Positions 1 to 9,827 of a stretch of 64,000 nt of DNA are shown here, in pieces. Positions within the stretch are counted from its first letter, which is position 1. Each line of letters begins with the position of its first letter. This DNA comes from Actinomycetospora succinea (lineage in GTDB: Bacteria > Actinomycetota > Actinomycetes > Mycobacteriales > Pseudonocardiaceae). The position numbers were made by a program, and so were the translations under genes. The notes under the pieces are model-generated. The model had not been told where the DNA came from and searched no databases. It was given only the letters and a program-made list of their open reading frames with translations. Location: assembly GCF_004363095.1 (NCBI RefSeq), contig NZ_SNYO01000002.1:434001-498000 (forward strand), given 5' to 3'.

Positions 1-291
1 GTCGGTCGCCTCGAGGGCCGCCAGCCCGGCGCGCAGCGAGGCGGCCTGGCCCTCGGTGTCCCAGCCCGGCGCGGGCACCCACGTCGTGCCCTCGTCGAGC
101 AGGTCCGCGGTGCCGGGGAGCCCGGCGCCGAGCACGACGACGACGGGCGCGAGACCGGCGGTCACCAGCGCCCGGGCGCCACGGCGCACCAGCGGCTCGC
201 CGTCGAGCTCGACGGCGGCCTTCGGGCGGCCCATCCGCCGGCCCCCGCCCGCGGCGAGCAGGAGACCGGCGACCTGCGTGTGGGTGGTCAG
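1..291 (-). CDS. MobA/MocA-like NTP transferase, 3' part cut by window edge
   Basis: The minus strand reads as the N-terminal third of a molybdenum-cofactor-type nucleotidyltransferase. The signature LLLAAGGGRRMGRPKA lies within the first 25 residues and is followed by a VVVVLGAG strand, as in the GT-A/Rossmann-like NTP transferase fold (MobA, MocA, IspD-like). Such enzymes transfer CMP or GMP to molybdopterin, or nucleotides to sugars. The start is unclear: no ATG, GTG or TTG precedes the motif in frame before the upstream gene's stop. The best candidate is a CTG at 291-289 that overlaps that TGA (CTGA), giving a protein beginning [11 protein letters not shown]. The exact substrate cannot be told from this fragment. 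Confidence 0.6.
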   Translation of the reverse strand, partial: MTTHTQVAGLLLAAGGGRRMGRPKAAVELDGEPLVRRGARALVTAGLAPVVVVLGAGLPGTADLLDEGTTWVPAPGWDTEGQAASLRAGLAALEATD

Positions 292-488
292 CGGTTGATC
301 TCGGTGACCGGGTGCTCGTAGCCGAGCTGGTCGGCCGGCAGGGGGAACTCGGTCTCGCCGAACGGCGACGGCGAGCCCTGGGTGGGCGCCATCAGCTCCG
401 TGATCGGGTGGCCCCCGTCGACCTCGGGCCACCAGGGGTCCTGGCGCGGCGGGGTGTCGTCCTGCGGTCCGGTCGCGTGGTCGGCCAT
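288..488 (-). CDS. small acidic hypothetical protein, 66 aa
   Basis: This short reading frame starts with ATG at 488 and encodes a Pro/Asp/Glu-rich polypeptide with no membrane segment ([16 protein letters not shown] at the start, [11 protein letters not shown] at the end). I recognise no domain. It lies divergently from the helicase-associated gene (86 bp apart), and its stop overlaps the proposed start of the NTP transferase, so the two may be translationally coupled. Coding status rests on the clean overlap, the start and the lack of any better frame. It could be spurious. Confidence 0.45.
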   Translation of the reverse strand: MADHATGPQDDTPPRQDPWWPEVDGGHPITELMAPTQGSPSPFGETEFPLPADQLGYEHPVTEINR

Positions 489-574
489 CTCTCCCTGTCC
501 TCCCGGGTCGGCGGATCCCCAGTCTGCCGCACCTCGGGGGTGTGCGCGCCGGAGCCCGACTACCGTGGTGTGCG

Positions 575-2920
575 ATGTCCGGCCGGACCCTCCTCGACCA
601 CCTGCGCGCCCAGGACGACGACACCCTGGGCGCGCTGCTGCGTGCCCGCCCGGACCTCGCCCTCCCCGCCCCCGCCGACACCGGGGTCGTGGCCACCCGC
701 GCGAGCGTGCGGATGTCGGTCGGGCGCGCCTGCGAGGACCTCGACGCGTTCACCCTGCAGGTGGTCGACGCGCTGCTCGTGGTGCGCGCCGACGAGGCGC
801 CGGTGGCCGTCGGCGACGTGCTCGCGCTGCTCGGCGCCGACCGCGCCGCGGCGGGCCGGGCCGCCCTCGCCGACCTCGAGAGCCGGGCCCTGTGCTGGCC
901 GGACGGCTCCACGCTGACGCCGGACCTCCCCACCGCCGACCCCGCCGAGACGGCCACGCTGCGGGCGGTGCCGGCGCTGCGCGACGTGTCGGTGCGCTAC
1001 CCCGGGGGCCTCGGGCGCCCGGCGCCGGAGTTCTCCGCGATCGCCACCGCCGACGACTACGCCGCCGTCGTCGACGCCCTGCCCGCCGACGAGCGCGCCG
1101 TCGTCGAGGCGCTCTCCGCCGACGGACCGGTCGGCCGCAGCCGGGCCCAGGGCGCCGACGACGGCCCGGTCGGCCGGTTGCTCGCCGCCGGCCTGCTGCA
1201 CCGCGTCGACCACGAGACCGTCGAGCTCACCCGCGAGGCCGCCCTCGGCGTGCGCGGCGACCGCCCGCTCGGCGACGTCGCGCTCACGGACCCCATGCCG
1301 CCCCCGCGCGTCCATGCGCCCGCCGACGTCGACGCCGCCGCGGCCGGGGAGATCCTCGAGGTCGTCCGGCGCGCGGAGTCGGTGCTGACGTCGTGGTCGG
1401 ACCACCCGCCCGCCGTCCTGCGCTCCGGCGGGCTCGGGGTGCGCGACCTGCGCCGCGTCGCCCGCGAGCTGGGGCTCACCGAGGTGGACGCGGCCCTGCT
1501 CGTCGAGGTGCTCGCCGGGGCCGGGCTGGTCGCCGTCTCCGAGGGCGCCGACCCGACGTGGACGCCCACCGTCACCGTCGACCGCTGGCTCGCCGCGGGC
1601 CCCGACGTGCGCTGGGTGATGCTCGCCCGGGGCTGGCTCGACACGCCGCGCGCGCCGTCGCTGGTCGGGGCGCGCGACGTCGGCGACAAGCTCATCGGCC
1701 CGCTCTCCGACGAGGCCCGCCGGCCCTGGGCCCCCGCGCTGCGGCGCCGGGTGCTCGACCGGCTGCGCGAGTTCGACGACGGCGAGGGCCCGCCCAGCGC
1801 CGACGACCTCGTTGCCTCCCTGGCCTGGCGCGCGCCGCGCAAGGGCGGGCGCGCGCGCGACGAGATGATCCGCACGGTGCTGCGCGAGGCGACGACGCTG
1901 GGGCTCGTCGCCCACGACGCGATCACCTCGGCGACGCGCGAGCTGCTCGTCCCGGTGCGCGGGCCCGGCGACGACCCGGACGCGGCCGCCGCCGCGGCGC
2001 TGCGCCGGGCGCTGCCCGACCCCGTCGACCACGTGCTCCTGCAGGCCGACCTCACCGCCGTCGCCCCCGGGCGCCTCGAGCCGGAGCTGGCCGCCGCGCT
2101 CGACCGCGTCGCGGACGTCGAGTCCTCGGGGGCAGCGTCGGTCTACCGGATCAGCGAGGCCTCGGTGCGCCGCGCGCTGGACCTCGGGCAGACCGCCGCC
2201 GACCTGCACGAGCTCTTCGCGACCCGCTCGGCCACCCCGGTGCCCCAGGGCCTGACGTACCTCGTCGACGACGTCGCCCGCCGCCACGGGCGCCTGCGCG
2301 GCGGGGCGGCGGCGTCGTTCCTGCGCTCGGAGGACGAGGCCCTCATCGCCGAGGTGATGGTGCACCCGGAGGCCGAGCGCCTCGAGCTGCGCCGGATCGC
2401 GCCGACCGTGCTGATCAGCACCCAGCCGCTGGTCGACGTGCTCGAGGCCCTGCGCGCCGCGGGCCTGTCACCGGTCGCCGAGGACGAGGTCGGCGGCGTG
2501 CTGGACCTGCGTCCCCGCGGCCGCCGCACGCCCGCGAAGCGCCCGGAGCGCGCCGTCGGCACCACGCCGAGCCTCTCCGAGGACCAGATCACCGCGCTCG
2601 TCGCCCAGATGCGCGCCGGCGACCGCGCCGCCACCGCCTCCCGGGGCCGCGCGACCGCCGCGGGCCAGGGCCGCACGGCGACCTCGGCCACCGTCGCCGT
2701 CCTCGCCGAGGCCGCCCGCACCGGGCGCAGCGTGTGGATCGGCTACGTCGACGCGCACGGCACCGCGTCCCAGCGCGTCGTGCGCCCGCTGCGCGTCGGC
2801 GGCGGCGTGCTCGAGGGTGTCGAGGACGACGGCGAGACCAACGGCGCCACGGTCGGCGGCGCCGCCCTGTCCTTCGCGCTGCACCGGATCACCTCGGTGA
2901 GCGTGCTCGCCGACCGCTGA
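575..2920 (+). CDS. helicase-associated protein, XPB/Ssl2 N-terminal-like (Rv0862c-like)
   Basis: A 781-residue protein that matches the actinobacterial helicase-associated family (Helicase_C_3, XPB/Ssl2 N-terminal-like), typified by M. tuberculosis Rv0862c. Features include [17 protein letters not shown] at the start, repeated winged-helix-like Ala/Arg/Leu-rich segments, and a C-terminal stretch around residues 705-775 ([10 protein letters not shown] ... LHRITSV) that looks like a WYL-type beta domain. It has no Walker motifs. The ATG at 575 is preferred over the in-frame GTG at 542 because family proteins begin at this LL-L-R motif. In mycobacteria the gene sits beside the XPB helicase. Here the helicase lies 7 kb away, beyond the conservon. 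A role in DNA repair is inferred. Confidence 0.8.
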   Translation: MSGRTLLDHLRAQDDDTLGALLRARPDLALPAPADTGVVATRASVRMSVGRACEDLDAFTLQVVDALLVVRADEAPVAVGDVLALLGADRAAAGRAALADLESRALCWPDGSTLTPDLPTADPAETATLRAVPALRDVSVRYPGGLGRPAPEFSAIATADDYAAVVDALPADERAVVEALSADGPVGRSRAQGADDGPVGRLLAAGLLHRVDHETVELTREAALGVRGDRPLGDVALTDPMPPPRVHAPADVDAAAAGEILEVVRRAESVLTSWSDHPPAVLRSGGLGVRDLRRVARELGLTEVDAALLVEVLAGAGLVAVSEGADPTWTPTVTVDRWLAAGPDVRWVMLARGWLDTPRAPSLVGARDVGDKLIGPLSDEARRPWAPALRRRVLDRLREFDDGEGPPSADDLVASLAWRAPRKGGRARDEMIRTVLREATTLGLVAHDAITSATRELLVPVRGPGDDPDAAAAAALRRALPDPVDHVLLQADLTAVAPGRLEPELAAALDRVADVESSGAASVYRISEASVRRALDLGQTAADLHELFATRSATPVPQGLTYLVDDVARRHGRLRGGAAASFLRSEDEALIAEVMVHPEAERLELRRIAPTVLISTQPLVDVLEALRAAGLSPVAEDEVGGVLDLRPRGRRTPAKRPERAVGTTPSLSEDQITALVAQMRAGDRAATASRGRATAAGQGRTATSATVAVLAEAARTGRSVWIGYVDAHGTASQRVVRPLRVGGGVLEGVEDDGETNGATVGGAALSFALHRITSVSVLADR

Positions 2921-2931
2921 GCACCCTCTGG

Positions 2932-2980
2932 TGCAGCGAACGGGTATCTCGCTGCTTTCTAGGCCTCCGAAGTCCCCGTT
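2932..2980. repeat. GCAGCGAACG-type intergenic repeat, copy A
   Basis: This 49-nt element lies just after the helicase-associated gene. GCAGCGA (2933-2939) and TCGCTGC (2949-2955) form a hairpin, and CGAAGTCCCCGTT (2968-2980) follows. It aligns almost base for base with the element at 33797-33844, which also sits at a gene end. No coding function is apparent. The remaining sequence to 3146 holds no recognisable gene. Confidence 0.7.
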
Positions 2981-3146
2981 GATCACCAGAGGCGCGGGGT
3001 TCTGCAAGATCACGAGCGACGTGGTGCACCCGCCGGCGCGTAGGAGGTGCATGACGTCTCCCGTGATCTCCGCAGGCGACGGGCACCGGAGCACACGTAC
3101 CGCCGTCCGGAGGCCGGCAAGCACCCGTGTGCGCCGCACCCCGAGA

Positions 3147-3195
3147 AACGAACGGCGCTCTCGCTGCTAGCGAAGCAGCGAAAGCGCCGTTCGTT
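3147..3195. terminator. long hairpin between convergent genes
   Basis: A near-perfect stem of about 22 bp: AACGAACGGCGC (3147-3158) pairs with GCGCCGTTCGTT (3184-3195), and the stem continues through CGCTGCT/AGCAGCG with one mismatch around a 5-nt loop. It lies between the ends of the helicase-associated gene and cvnD, so it probably terminates both. Its inner arms contain the GCAGCGA/TCGCTGC words of the 2932 and 33797 repeats. Confidence 0.7.
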
Positions 3196-3213
3196 CGTCC
3201 GGGCGGGGCGCGG

Positions 3214-3816
3214 TCAGGCCCGGGCGCCGACCGCCCAGACCTGCATCGCGTGTTCGACGAGCGCGATGAGCGCCTGCTTCGTCGACTCCCGGTCGCGGGC
3301 GTCGACGGTCAGGATCGGCACCGCCGGGTCGATCGCCAGCGCCTCGCGGACGTCCTCGAGCTCGTGGCGCAGGATGCCGTCGAAGGTGTTGACGCCGAGC
3401 ACGTAGGGCAGGCGCCGGTCCTCGAAGAAGTCGACCGCGGCGAAGCAGTCGGCGAGCCGCCGGGTGTCCGCGAGCACGACCGCGCCGATGGCGCCGCGCA
3501 CGAGGTCGTCCCACATGAACCAGAACCGGTCCTGCCCGGGCGTGCCGAACAGGTAGAGGATCAGGTCGGAGTCGAGCGAGACGCGGCCGAAGTCCATGGC
3601 CACCGTGGTGGTGCGCTTGTTCGGCACCGCGGAGAGGTCGTCGACGCCGGCGCTGGCGTCGGTCATCACGGCCTCGGTCGTCAGCGGGTCGATCTCGGAG
3701 ACCGAGCCCACGAACGTGGTCTTCCCGACCCCGAACCCCCCGGCCACGACGATCTTGGCTGAGGTGGTGGTCGGGACCGGTTCGGCGACCGCTGCGTCAG
3801 AGCCGTCGTAGTCCAC
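3214..3816 (-). CDS. cvnD: conservon GTPase (CvnD-type ATP/GTP-binding protein)
   Basis: A 200-residue Ras/MglA-like small GTPase. The P-loop GGFGVGKTT is at about residues 26-34. A DFGRV segment and LYLFGTPGQDRFWFMWDDL follow (switch II, GxPGQ), then VLADTRRL and LGVNTFDG in the positions of the base-recognition loops. It is the last gene of the four-gene conservon (cvnA-B-C-D), which is widespread in actinobacteria and proposed to work as a G-protein-like signalling complex at the membrane. The start ATG overlaps the end of cvnC by 20 nt, indicating coupled translation. A strong hairpin follows the stop. Confidence 0.93.
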   Translation of the reverse strand: MDYDGSDAAVAEPVPTTTSAKIVVAGGFGVGKTTFVGSVSEIDPLTTEAVMTDASAGVDDLSAVPNKRTTTVAMDFGRVSLDSDLILYLFGTPGQDRFWFMWDDLVRGAIGAVVLADTRRLADCFAAVDFFEDRRLPYVLGVNTFDGILRHELEDVREALAIDPAVPILTVDARDRESTKQALIALVEHAMQVWAVGARA

Positions 3817-4456
3817 TCAACACCCTTTCCATCAACGCCATGTCCGGGACGTCGCCCGAGGTCGAGGCGGTCTGGTGCACCACGACGGTGCCCTGCGACG
3901 CCATGTCGCCGATGACGACCCTGGCCACGCCGAGGGGCAGCTTCAGCATCGCCGCCACCTCCGCGACGGACCGGGGCTCGGTGCACAGTTCGGCCACGGC
4001 ACGGTGCTCGTACTGGGGGATGCGCGACGGGTCGCGTCCCGCGGAGCCGACGGAGACCAGGGTCTCGACGGCGAGGTCGTAGACCGGGCGGGTCCGCCCG
4101 CCGGTCCAGGCGTAGGGGCGCACGATCGCGACGTCGTCGGCACGTTCGGCGGGCGGCTCGGGCTCGGGGAGCTCGTGCCGCGGCGGGCCGGGCTGCGGGA
4201 CGCCGTAGGGAGCGGTCTGCGGCTCCCCGGGCGCCAGGGCGTGCGCACCGTCGGGCACGCCCTCGCCGTACAGGTAGCCGTCGGGGGCGACGGTGCCGTC
4301 GCTCGGCGGGCCGACCTCGTCCTGCGCCGGGGTGGCGGCAGGCTCCTCGGCGCCGCGGCGTCGACGGAAGAGCCCGCGGCGTTCGCCGCGTGGCTTCGCT
4401 CCCCCGCTGATCCCGTTGAGGACGTCGGCGAAGGACTCGCCGGGTTCATCGCTCAC
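3797..4456 (-). CDS. cvnC: DUF742 protein (CvnC-type)
   Basis: A 219-residue conservon component. The N-terminal half is charged and Pro-rich. The C-terminal DUF742 domain starts at VRPYAWTGGRTRPVYDLAVETLVS and continues through EHRAVAELCTEPRSVAEVAAMLKLPLGVARVVIGDMASQ, a winged-helix-like segment, ending in VLSGLRRL. Family members are encoded between the roadblock protein and the GTPase and are thought to be adaptors in the conservon complex. The gene overlaps cvnD by 20 nt and lies 22 nt after cvnB. The long N-terminal linker is typical of larger actinobacterial versions. Confidence 0.92.
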   Translation of the reverse strand: MSDEPGESFADVLNGISGGAKPRGERRGLFRRRRGAEEPAATPAQDEVGPPSDGTVAPDGYLYGEGVPDGAHALAPGEPQTAPYGVPQPGPPRHELPEPEPPAERADDVAIVRPYAWTGGRTRPVYDLAVETLVSVGSAGRDPSRIPQYEHRAVAELCTEPRSVAEVAAMLKLPLGVARVVIGDMASQGTVVVHQTASTSGDVPDMALMERVLSGLRRL

Positions 4457-4478
4457 CGGTCGTCACCCCCTTGTGACG

Positions 4479-4901
4479 TCATCGCACTGCCGACCCCTGG
4501 AGCTCGGCCCGGAGCTCGGGGGTCAGGAGCTGACCGACCCGATCGACCAGCAGGGTCATCTCGTAGCCGACCAGCCCGATGTCGCAGTTCGGGGCGGCGA
4601 GCGTCGCGAGGCACGAACCGTCGCTGATCGACATGAGCAGGACGATGCCCCGCTCCATCTCCACCACCGTCTGCACGACCTCGCCGGCCTCGAAGCAGCG
4701 CGCGGCGCCCTGCGTGAGGCTGATCAGGCCGGACGCGACGGCGGCCAGCTGGTCGGCACGGTCGCGCGGCAGGCGGTTCGACGCCGTGAGCAGCAGCCCG
4801 TCGGCCGACACCACGACCGCGTGCGCCACCCCCGGCACCCGCTCGGCGAAGTTCGAGACCAACCAGCCGAAGCGGCTCGGCTGCGACTGGGCTCCGGTCA
4901 C
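4479..4901 (-). CDS. cvnB: roadblock/LC7 protein (CvnB-type)
   Basis: A 140-residue roadblock/LC7-domain protein. [28 protein letters not shown] is the hallmark first helix and strand, and [26 protein letters not shown] and [18 protein letters not shown] follow. Roadblock proteins act as regulators or GTPase-activating partners of MglA-like GTPases. This one would pair with the CvnD GTPase encoded two genes downstream. Its start overlaps the stop of cvnA by 4 nt (ATGA). Confidence 0.95.
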   Translation of the reverse strand: MTGAQSQPSRFGWLVSNFAERVPGVAHAVVVSADGLLLTASNRLPRDRADQLAAVASGLISLTQGAARCFEAGEVVQTVVEMERGIVLLMSISDGSCLATLAAPNCDIGLVGYEMTLLVDRVGQLLTPELRAELQGSAVR

Positions 4902-7900
4902 TGCTCCTCCTCATCCCCGGGACGAGCGTCCTGCTGCTCGCCCTCGGTCTCCCCCGGCCGGCCACGGCGGGTGGACCGCCCGTCGGCCACGCCCTGCTGG
5001 TAGCTCGCGAGACGGCCACGGATCGCGTCGGCGCTGCGCCGCGGCACCGCGGGCCCCGCCGGCGCCGGCCCGTCGCCCGGGCGCGCGGCGCCCGGCACGA
5101 GCTGGGCCCGCGGCCTGCGCTTCGGCAGGCCCGCCTCCGTGGTGCCGTCCCCACCGACGCCGGCGTCGAGGGCGTCGGCGGTCGCCGCGGCGGCGCGCCA
5201 GCCCTCGTCACCCGACGTCGACGCCCACTCGGCCTCGTCCGGACCCGCCGCCGGCGGCGCCTCGCGGAACCACGCGGACGCGACCTCGTCGTAGATCGGC
5301 GTGCGCTCCCGCTGCGGGCGTCCCGCCCGGGTGGGCAGGCGTTCCGGCACCGCCCGCGGGGGCGCGCCGACACCGCCGCCGCCGTTGCGGGTGTGCCCGT
5401 TGCCCTCGGTCGTCGGGGCCGGCTCGAAGAGACGGTCCGGCGGACCGCCCGCGGACGGGGCGGCACCTGCGGGCACGAGCGGAGCGGCCGGACCCGGTCC
5501 GGGACCCTGCGGCGCGCCGCGCCTCGGCAGCGCACCGGGCGCCTGCGGGCCGGCGGCCGGCCGCTGGGGCAGGGGCGGGGCCTGCGGCTCGGGCGGGGTC
5601 TGCGGCTCGGCGGGCGTCTGGGGCTCGGCGGGGGCCGCCGCGTCCTGACCGACCGGCTCGGGGGCGTCTACCGGCGTCTCGGGCGCGCCGATGACGTCCG
5701 GCGTCTCGCCCTGCTCGCCAGAGGTCCGGCGCGGACGCAGCCGCGGCGCCATCCCCGGGGAGAACGCCGCCCCGGTCGGCGGCAGGCGGCGACCCGACGG
5801 CCGCATCCCGCGCGGCTCGTCCGGGGACTGCTCGGGGGCCTCGTCGGGCGCCTCGTCCGGCGCGCTCGCCACCGGCTCGGCGGGCTCCTCCTCCGGGGCC
5901 CCGGGAGCGGGCGGCGCCGACGCCGCGGCCTCCGGCGAGCCCTCCTGCCACGCCGGGCGCGCCTGCGGGCGCACCACGCGCGGGCGCAGCGGGAGCATGC
6001 CCCGCCGGTTCGGCAGCGCCTCGGGGGTCTGCTCGGAAGCCTGCTCCGGGGCCTGCTCGGGGGCCTCGTCGGCCTCGTCGGCGGCCGGCTCGACGGTGTC
6101 CTCGACCGGCGCCTCGACCGCCTCCGCGGCCTCGACGTCCTCGACCTCGTCGGCCGGCTCCTCGGCGGCGCCTGGGCCGGGCGGTGGCACGACGGGCGCG
6201 CCGTTCCACATCGGCGGGCCGGCGACGGGCTGGCGCGGCGGGCCGCCGGGCGGGGGCGGCCCGTAAGGACCGGCCGGGCCGCGTCCGGGCGGGGCACCGC
6301 GCCATCCGGGCGGCGGGACCTGACCGGGCGCGCCGGGACCACCCGGGCCACCGGGACCGGCGGGCGGCGGACCCCACACGGGCCCGCGGGGCTGGCCGGG
6401 CGCGCCGGGGGTCGGCGCACCGCCGCCACCGCCGAAGCCACCGGGGCCGGTCGGCGCGCCGGGGCCACCGGGGCCGCCGGGCTGGCCGGGGAGCCCCGGG
6501 AGCGGGCCGTGCGGCCCACCCTGCGGCGGGCCCTGCTGCTGGCCCTGCTGCTGGCCCTGCTGCGGGGCGTCGGCGGCGGGGACCTCGGGCGCCTCGACGG
6601 CGTCCTCGGCCCCCTCCTCGGCCTCGGCGTCCTCCCGCCGCCACGACAGGTCCTCGCCGTCGTCGACGGACTCGTCGTGCTCGTCGTCCTCGTCGTGGGC
6701 GTCGTCGGCGGGCTCGGGCTCCTCGGGACGGCGGCTGCGCCGGCGGGCGGCGGCCGCCCCGATCAGCGCGGCGGCACCCCCCGCGACGGCGGCACCGCCG
6801 ACGAAGCCGTGGCGGCCCTGCTCGGGCGCCTGTTCCTCGACCTCGGCCACGCGCTCGTCGTCGGTGTCCGCCGGCGGCCCCGCGAGCGCGGTCGCGGGCT
6901 CGTCGGCACCCTCGGCCGCCGGGACGTCCCGCTCGCCGGGCGACCCGGGACCGCGCCCGGGACCCGTCGGCCCACCGGGTCCACCAGGTCCACCAGGTCC
7001 GCCGGGCCCACCAGGCCCGGCCGGTCCCCCGGGGCGGCCGGGGAGGGCCGGCCCGGCGTGCCCGTTGCTGCCGTGGCCGTTGGTGCCCGGGACGCCGTTC
7101 GACGGGCCGCGGCGCGGCAGCAGCGGCCGCCGCTCGGACCCACCGTCGGGGGCCGGCGGGCGCCCCTGCTCGGGGTCACCGCCGGGCGCGAAGAAGGAGC
7201 CGGGCGCGCCGACCGCGCGGCGCTCCCGCTGGGGCAGGCCGCCGTTCGCCGCCCCGTTGGCGGCCCCGTTGCGCGCCTGCTCGGGCACCGCCCCCGGGGC
7301 CTCGGGACGCCGCGGCGCCGACCCGGCCCCGAGCGCCTGCTGCCCCTCGGCCGAGCCCGCGAGCACCGCGGACGCCGGGATGAGCGCCGTCGCGGTGACG
7401 CCGCCCTCGTCGCGGTTGCGCAGCTCGACGGTGATGCCGTGGCGGGTCGCCAGGCGACCGACCACGAACAGGCCCATGCGCCGGGACGCCGACACGTCGA
7501 CCGTCGGGGGCGAGTCGAGGCGCACGTTGGCCTCGTGCAGGTCGTCCTCGCTCATGCCGACGCCCGAGTCGACGATCTCGACGAGCACCGAGCCGTCGCC
7601 GTTCTGCGTCGCCTGCACGCGCACGCGGGTGTCGGGCGCGGAGAAGGTCGTCGCGTTCTCGAGGAGCTCGGCCACGAGGTGCACGACGTCGCTCGCGGTG
7701 CGGCCGAGCAGCTGGGCCTGCGGCAGCGGCGCCAGGTCGATGCGCTGGTACTGCTCCACCTCCGAGGCGCCGGCGCGCAGGACGTCGACCAGCGGCACCG
7801 GCCTGCTGCCGCGCCGCGAGATGTCGGTGCCCGAGAGCACCAGCAGGTTCTCGGAGTTGCGGCGCATGCGCGTCGCGAGGTGGTCGAGCTGGAAGAGGTT

Positions 7901-9340
7901 GGAGAGCGCCTCCGGGTCCTCCTCGGAGTTCTCCAGCTGCTCGATGAGCCGCAGCTGGCGCTCGACCAGCGCCTGCGAGCGCCGGGACAGGTTGACGAAG
8001 ATCGAGTTGAACGCCGAGCGCAGGCCGGCCTGCTCGGCGGCCAGGCGCACCGCCTGCTCGTGCACCTGGTCGAACGCGCGGGCGACCTGCCCGATCTCCT
8101 CGCGCGTGTTGATCGGCGTCGGGACGATCGTGGTGTCGGGCGTCTCGCCCTCGCGCAGGCTCTTGACCGCCTGCGGCAGGCGCCGCTCGGCGACGTCGAG
8201 GGCGGTGCGCCGCAGCAGGCGCAGCGGCCGCAGCAGCGAGCGGGTGACGAAGAAGACCACCGCCGCGCCGGCCATCAGCGCCAGCAGCAGGATCACCGAG
8301 GCGATGCCGGCGCCGTTGCGCGCGGCGGCCTGCAGCGCGCCCGCCTGCTCCTGGAGCTGGCCGCGCAGCTGCTCGGCGGTCGCGGCGTCGCGGTCCTCGA
8401 CGGCGGCCGACGCGCGCTCCCAGTCCGGCCCCGCCACCTGCAGCGGCAGGCCCGCCGCGCCGCGGCCGAGCACGACCTGGGCCAGCAGGTCGCGGTTGTC
8501 GACGTCCGGGCCGACGACGGCGTCGGCGAGCGCGGCGTTGTCGGTGCCGATCGCCGAGCGGAAGTCGTCGACGGCGATCGAGCGGCGCAGGGTGGCGTTG
8601 CGCGCCTGGTCGATCGAGGGCGCGTCGATGCGGCCCGCGGCGATCCCGGCGGCGACGACGGCCTGGACGTAGGCGTCCTCCTCGCGCACCACCGAGAGCG
8701 AGTAGAGCCCGGCGGAGAGCCCGGCGACGCTCGGGTCCACGGCCTCGCGGGACAGCGAGCGGTCGAACACCTCGAGGGTGTCGATGGTCTCGGTGTAGCG
8801 CGCGATCGCGCCGGCGGCGTCGACGCGGCCGTCGATGACGTCGTCGCGCAGCCGGTCGAGCTGGTCGATCTCGTCGTCGGCCTGGTCGAACGCCGTGATC
8901 GTCTGCTGGTCGAGCGAGTCGGCCGCGCCGGCGGAGCGGCGCAGCTCGGACGTCGCGTCGCGGGTCGCCTCGATGCGCTGCTCGACGGGCCCGGAGCCGC
9001 CGACGCGGTTGGCCGCGACGTAGACCGCGGCCGCCGACCGCTCGTCGGCGAGGTCGCCGAGCACGCGCGACGTGCTGCTCTCCAGCGCCACGGCCTGCTG
9101 GACGCTGTCGTAGGACGCCGCCTCCTGCGTCTGCTCGACGATGCGCAGCACGCCGAGGGTCAGCACGAAGATCGTCGGGACCAGCAGGACCGCGGTCAGC
9201 TTGACCGGCAGGCTCCAGTTGCGCAGGGCCAGCCGCTCGGTCCAGTCGCCGCCGTGGCGGTCGTCCGGACCGGGCCGGCCGTCGGGTGCCTCGCCGTACC
9301 GCACGGGCGTTCGCTCGGGGGCTCGCTCAGGAGTGGTCAC
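4898..9340 (-). CDS. cvnA: conservon sensor histidine kinase (CvnA), with giant low-complexity tail
   Basis: A 1480-residue membrane kinase. Transmembrane helices are at about residues 44-68 and 343-367, flanking a nitrate/nitrite-sensing-type (NIT) helical extracellular domain. A HAMP segment, a helical dimerisation region ([21 protein letters not shown]) and a HATPase domain with N box ELLENATTF (about 558) and G box [16 protein letters not shown] (about 621) follow. From about residue 675 to the end it is Pro/Gly/Ala/Glu-rich, with collagen-like GPGGPG runs and acidic stretches. Family members are usually shorter. No conserved phospho-acceptor His is obvious in the dimerisation helix, as is common in conservon kinases. 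It is first of four overlapping conservon genes. Confidence 0.93.
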   Translation of the reverse strand: MTTPERAPERTPVRYGEAPDGRPGPDDRHGGDWTERLALRNWSLPVKLTAVLLVPTIFVLTLGVLRIVEQTQEAASYDSVQQAVALESSTSRVLGDLADERSAAAVYVAANRVGGSGPVEQRIEATRDATSELRRSAGAADSLDQQTITAFDQADDEIDQLDRLRDDVIDGRVDAAGAIARYTETIDTLEVFDRSLSREAVDPSVAGLSAGLYSLSVVREEDAYVQAVVAAGIAAGRIDAPSIDQARNATLRRSIAVDDFRSAIGTDNAALADAVVGPDVDNRDLLAQVVLGRGAAGLPLQVAGPDWERASAAVEDRDAATAEQLRGQLQEQAGALQAAARNGAGIASVILLLALMAGAAVVFFVTRSLLRPLRLLRRTALDVAERRLPQAVKSLREGETPDTTIVPTPINTREEIGQVARAFDQVHEQAVRLAAEQAGLRSAFNSIFVNLSRRSQALVERQLRLIEQLENSEEDPEALSNLFQLDHLATRMRRNSENLLVLSGTDISRRGSRPVPLVDVLRAGASEVEQYQRIDLAPLPQAQLLGRTASDVVHLVAELLENATTFSAPDTRVRVQATQNGDGSVLVEIVDSGVGMSEDDLHEANVRLDSPPTVDVSASRRMGLFVVGRLATRHGITVELRNRDEGGVTATALIPASAVLAGSAEGQQALGAGSAPRRPEAPGAVPEQARNGAANGAANGGLPQRERRAVGAPGSFFAPGGDPEQGRPPAPDGGSERRPLLPRRGPSNGVPGTNGHGSNGHAGPALPGRPGGPAGPGGPGGPGGPGGPGGPTGPGRGPGSPGERDVPAAEGADEPATALAGPPADTDDERVAEVEEQAPEQGRHGFVGGAAVAGGAAALIGAAAARRRSRRPEEPEPADDAHDEDDEHDESVDDGEDLSWRREDAEAEEGAEDAVEAPEVPAADAPQQGQQQGQQQGPPQGGPHGPLPGLPGQPGGPGGPGAPTGPGGFGGGGGAPTPGAPGQPRGPVWGPPPAGPGGPGGPGAPGQVPPPGWRGAPPGRGPAGPYGPPPPGGPPRQPVAGPPMWNGAPVVPPPGPGAAEEPADEVEDVEAAEAVEAPVEDTVEPAADEADEAPEQAPEQASEQTPEALPNRRGMLPLRPRVVRPQARPAWQEGSPEAAASAPPAPGAPEEEPAEPVASAPDEAPDEAPEQSPDEPRGMRPSGRRLPPTGAAFSPGMAPRLRPRRTSGEQGETPDVIGAPETPVDAPEPVGQDAAAPAEPQTPAEPQTPPEPQAPPLPQRPAAGPQAPGALPRRGAPQGPGPGPAAPLVPAGAAPSAGGPPDRLFEPAPTTEGNGHTRNGGGGVGAPPRAVPERLPTRAGRPQRERTPIYDEVASAWFREAPPAAGPDEAEWASTSGDEGWRAAAATADALDAGVGGDGTTEAGLPKRRPRAQLVPGAARPGDGPAPAGPAVPRRSADAIRGRLASYQQGVADGRSTRRGRPGETEGEQQDARPGDEEEQ

Positions 9341-9827
9341 GGACGGGTCCTCCCGGTTCCGCCGGTCGGTCGGACTTCAGCCGGCACCGCCCCGCGCCGA
9401 CGGGCTCCCTGGTCGACGCTCGGTGACCGGGGATGGGCTATGGTCGCGGCCGTCCGGTTCGTGGAGTGGCACGTGGGTGACACCGTGCGGCCTCGCGGAG
9501 ACACGTCGGTACGACGATCGGGGAGCAGGGCGAGCGGGCGCATCAGTGTGGTCAGGCGTCCAGAGCGGTCGGCGCGGGGTTCCCGGGACGGGTTCCCTGC
9601 TGCGGGCGAGCCCCGACGGCCGCGTGCGCGGCGCCGTGAGCCCATCGGGCGGTGTCACTCCTCGAGGGCGGGGTCGAGCGGGCCCACTGTAGCCGCCCGG
9701 TGACGGGGAATGTCCGGCCCGCCTCGTGCGCTGCCCCGGACGGTGTTCCCGCTCCGCCCGACGGCGTGTCGGTCCCCCGGAGGAGGATGGGACGCACCGC
9801 CCACCGACGTGCCTGGAGGTCGAGAGG
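9341..9827. other. 487-bp divergent intergenic region
   Basis: The space between divergent cvnA and the XPB helicase gene has no convincing gene. Frames on both strands are Arg/Pro/Ser-rich with no recognisable protein. It presumably holds promoters for both operons. The only clear element is a strong Shine-Dalgarno GGAGGT at 9815-9820, 7 nt before a TTG at 9828. I see no operator-like palindrome or riboswitch. Confidence 0.5.

Noticed and set aside
382..2982. Long Arg/Pro/Ala-rich frame overlapping the helicase-associated gene
   Set aside because: No recognisable domain and composition typical of a GC-rich shadow frame; the 575-2920 frame matches a known family.
2981..3146. Minus-strand frame in the gap after the helicase-associated gene (codes ...ILQNPAPLVINGDF...)
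   Set aside because: It spans the repeat element and has no homology I recognise; it is better explained as repeat sequence.
6940..7030. Short tandem repeats (CCACCAGGTCCACCAGG-type) that could suggest a CRISPR or minisatellite
   Set aside because: They encode the collagen-like Gly-Pro tail of cvnA; there are no spacers or cas genes.
5393..9703. 1436-codon plus-strand open frame antisense to cvnA
   Set aside because: Arg/Gly-rich shadow produced by third-position GC bias. cvnA has clear kinase, HAMP and membrane motifs on the other strand.
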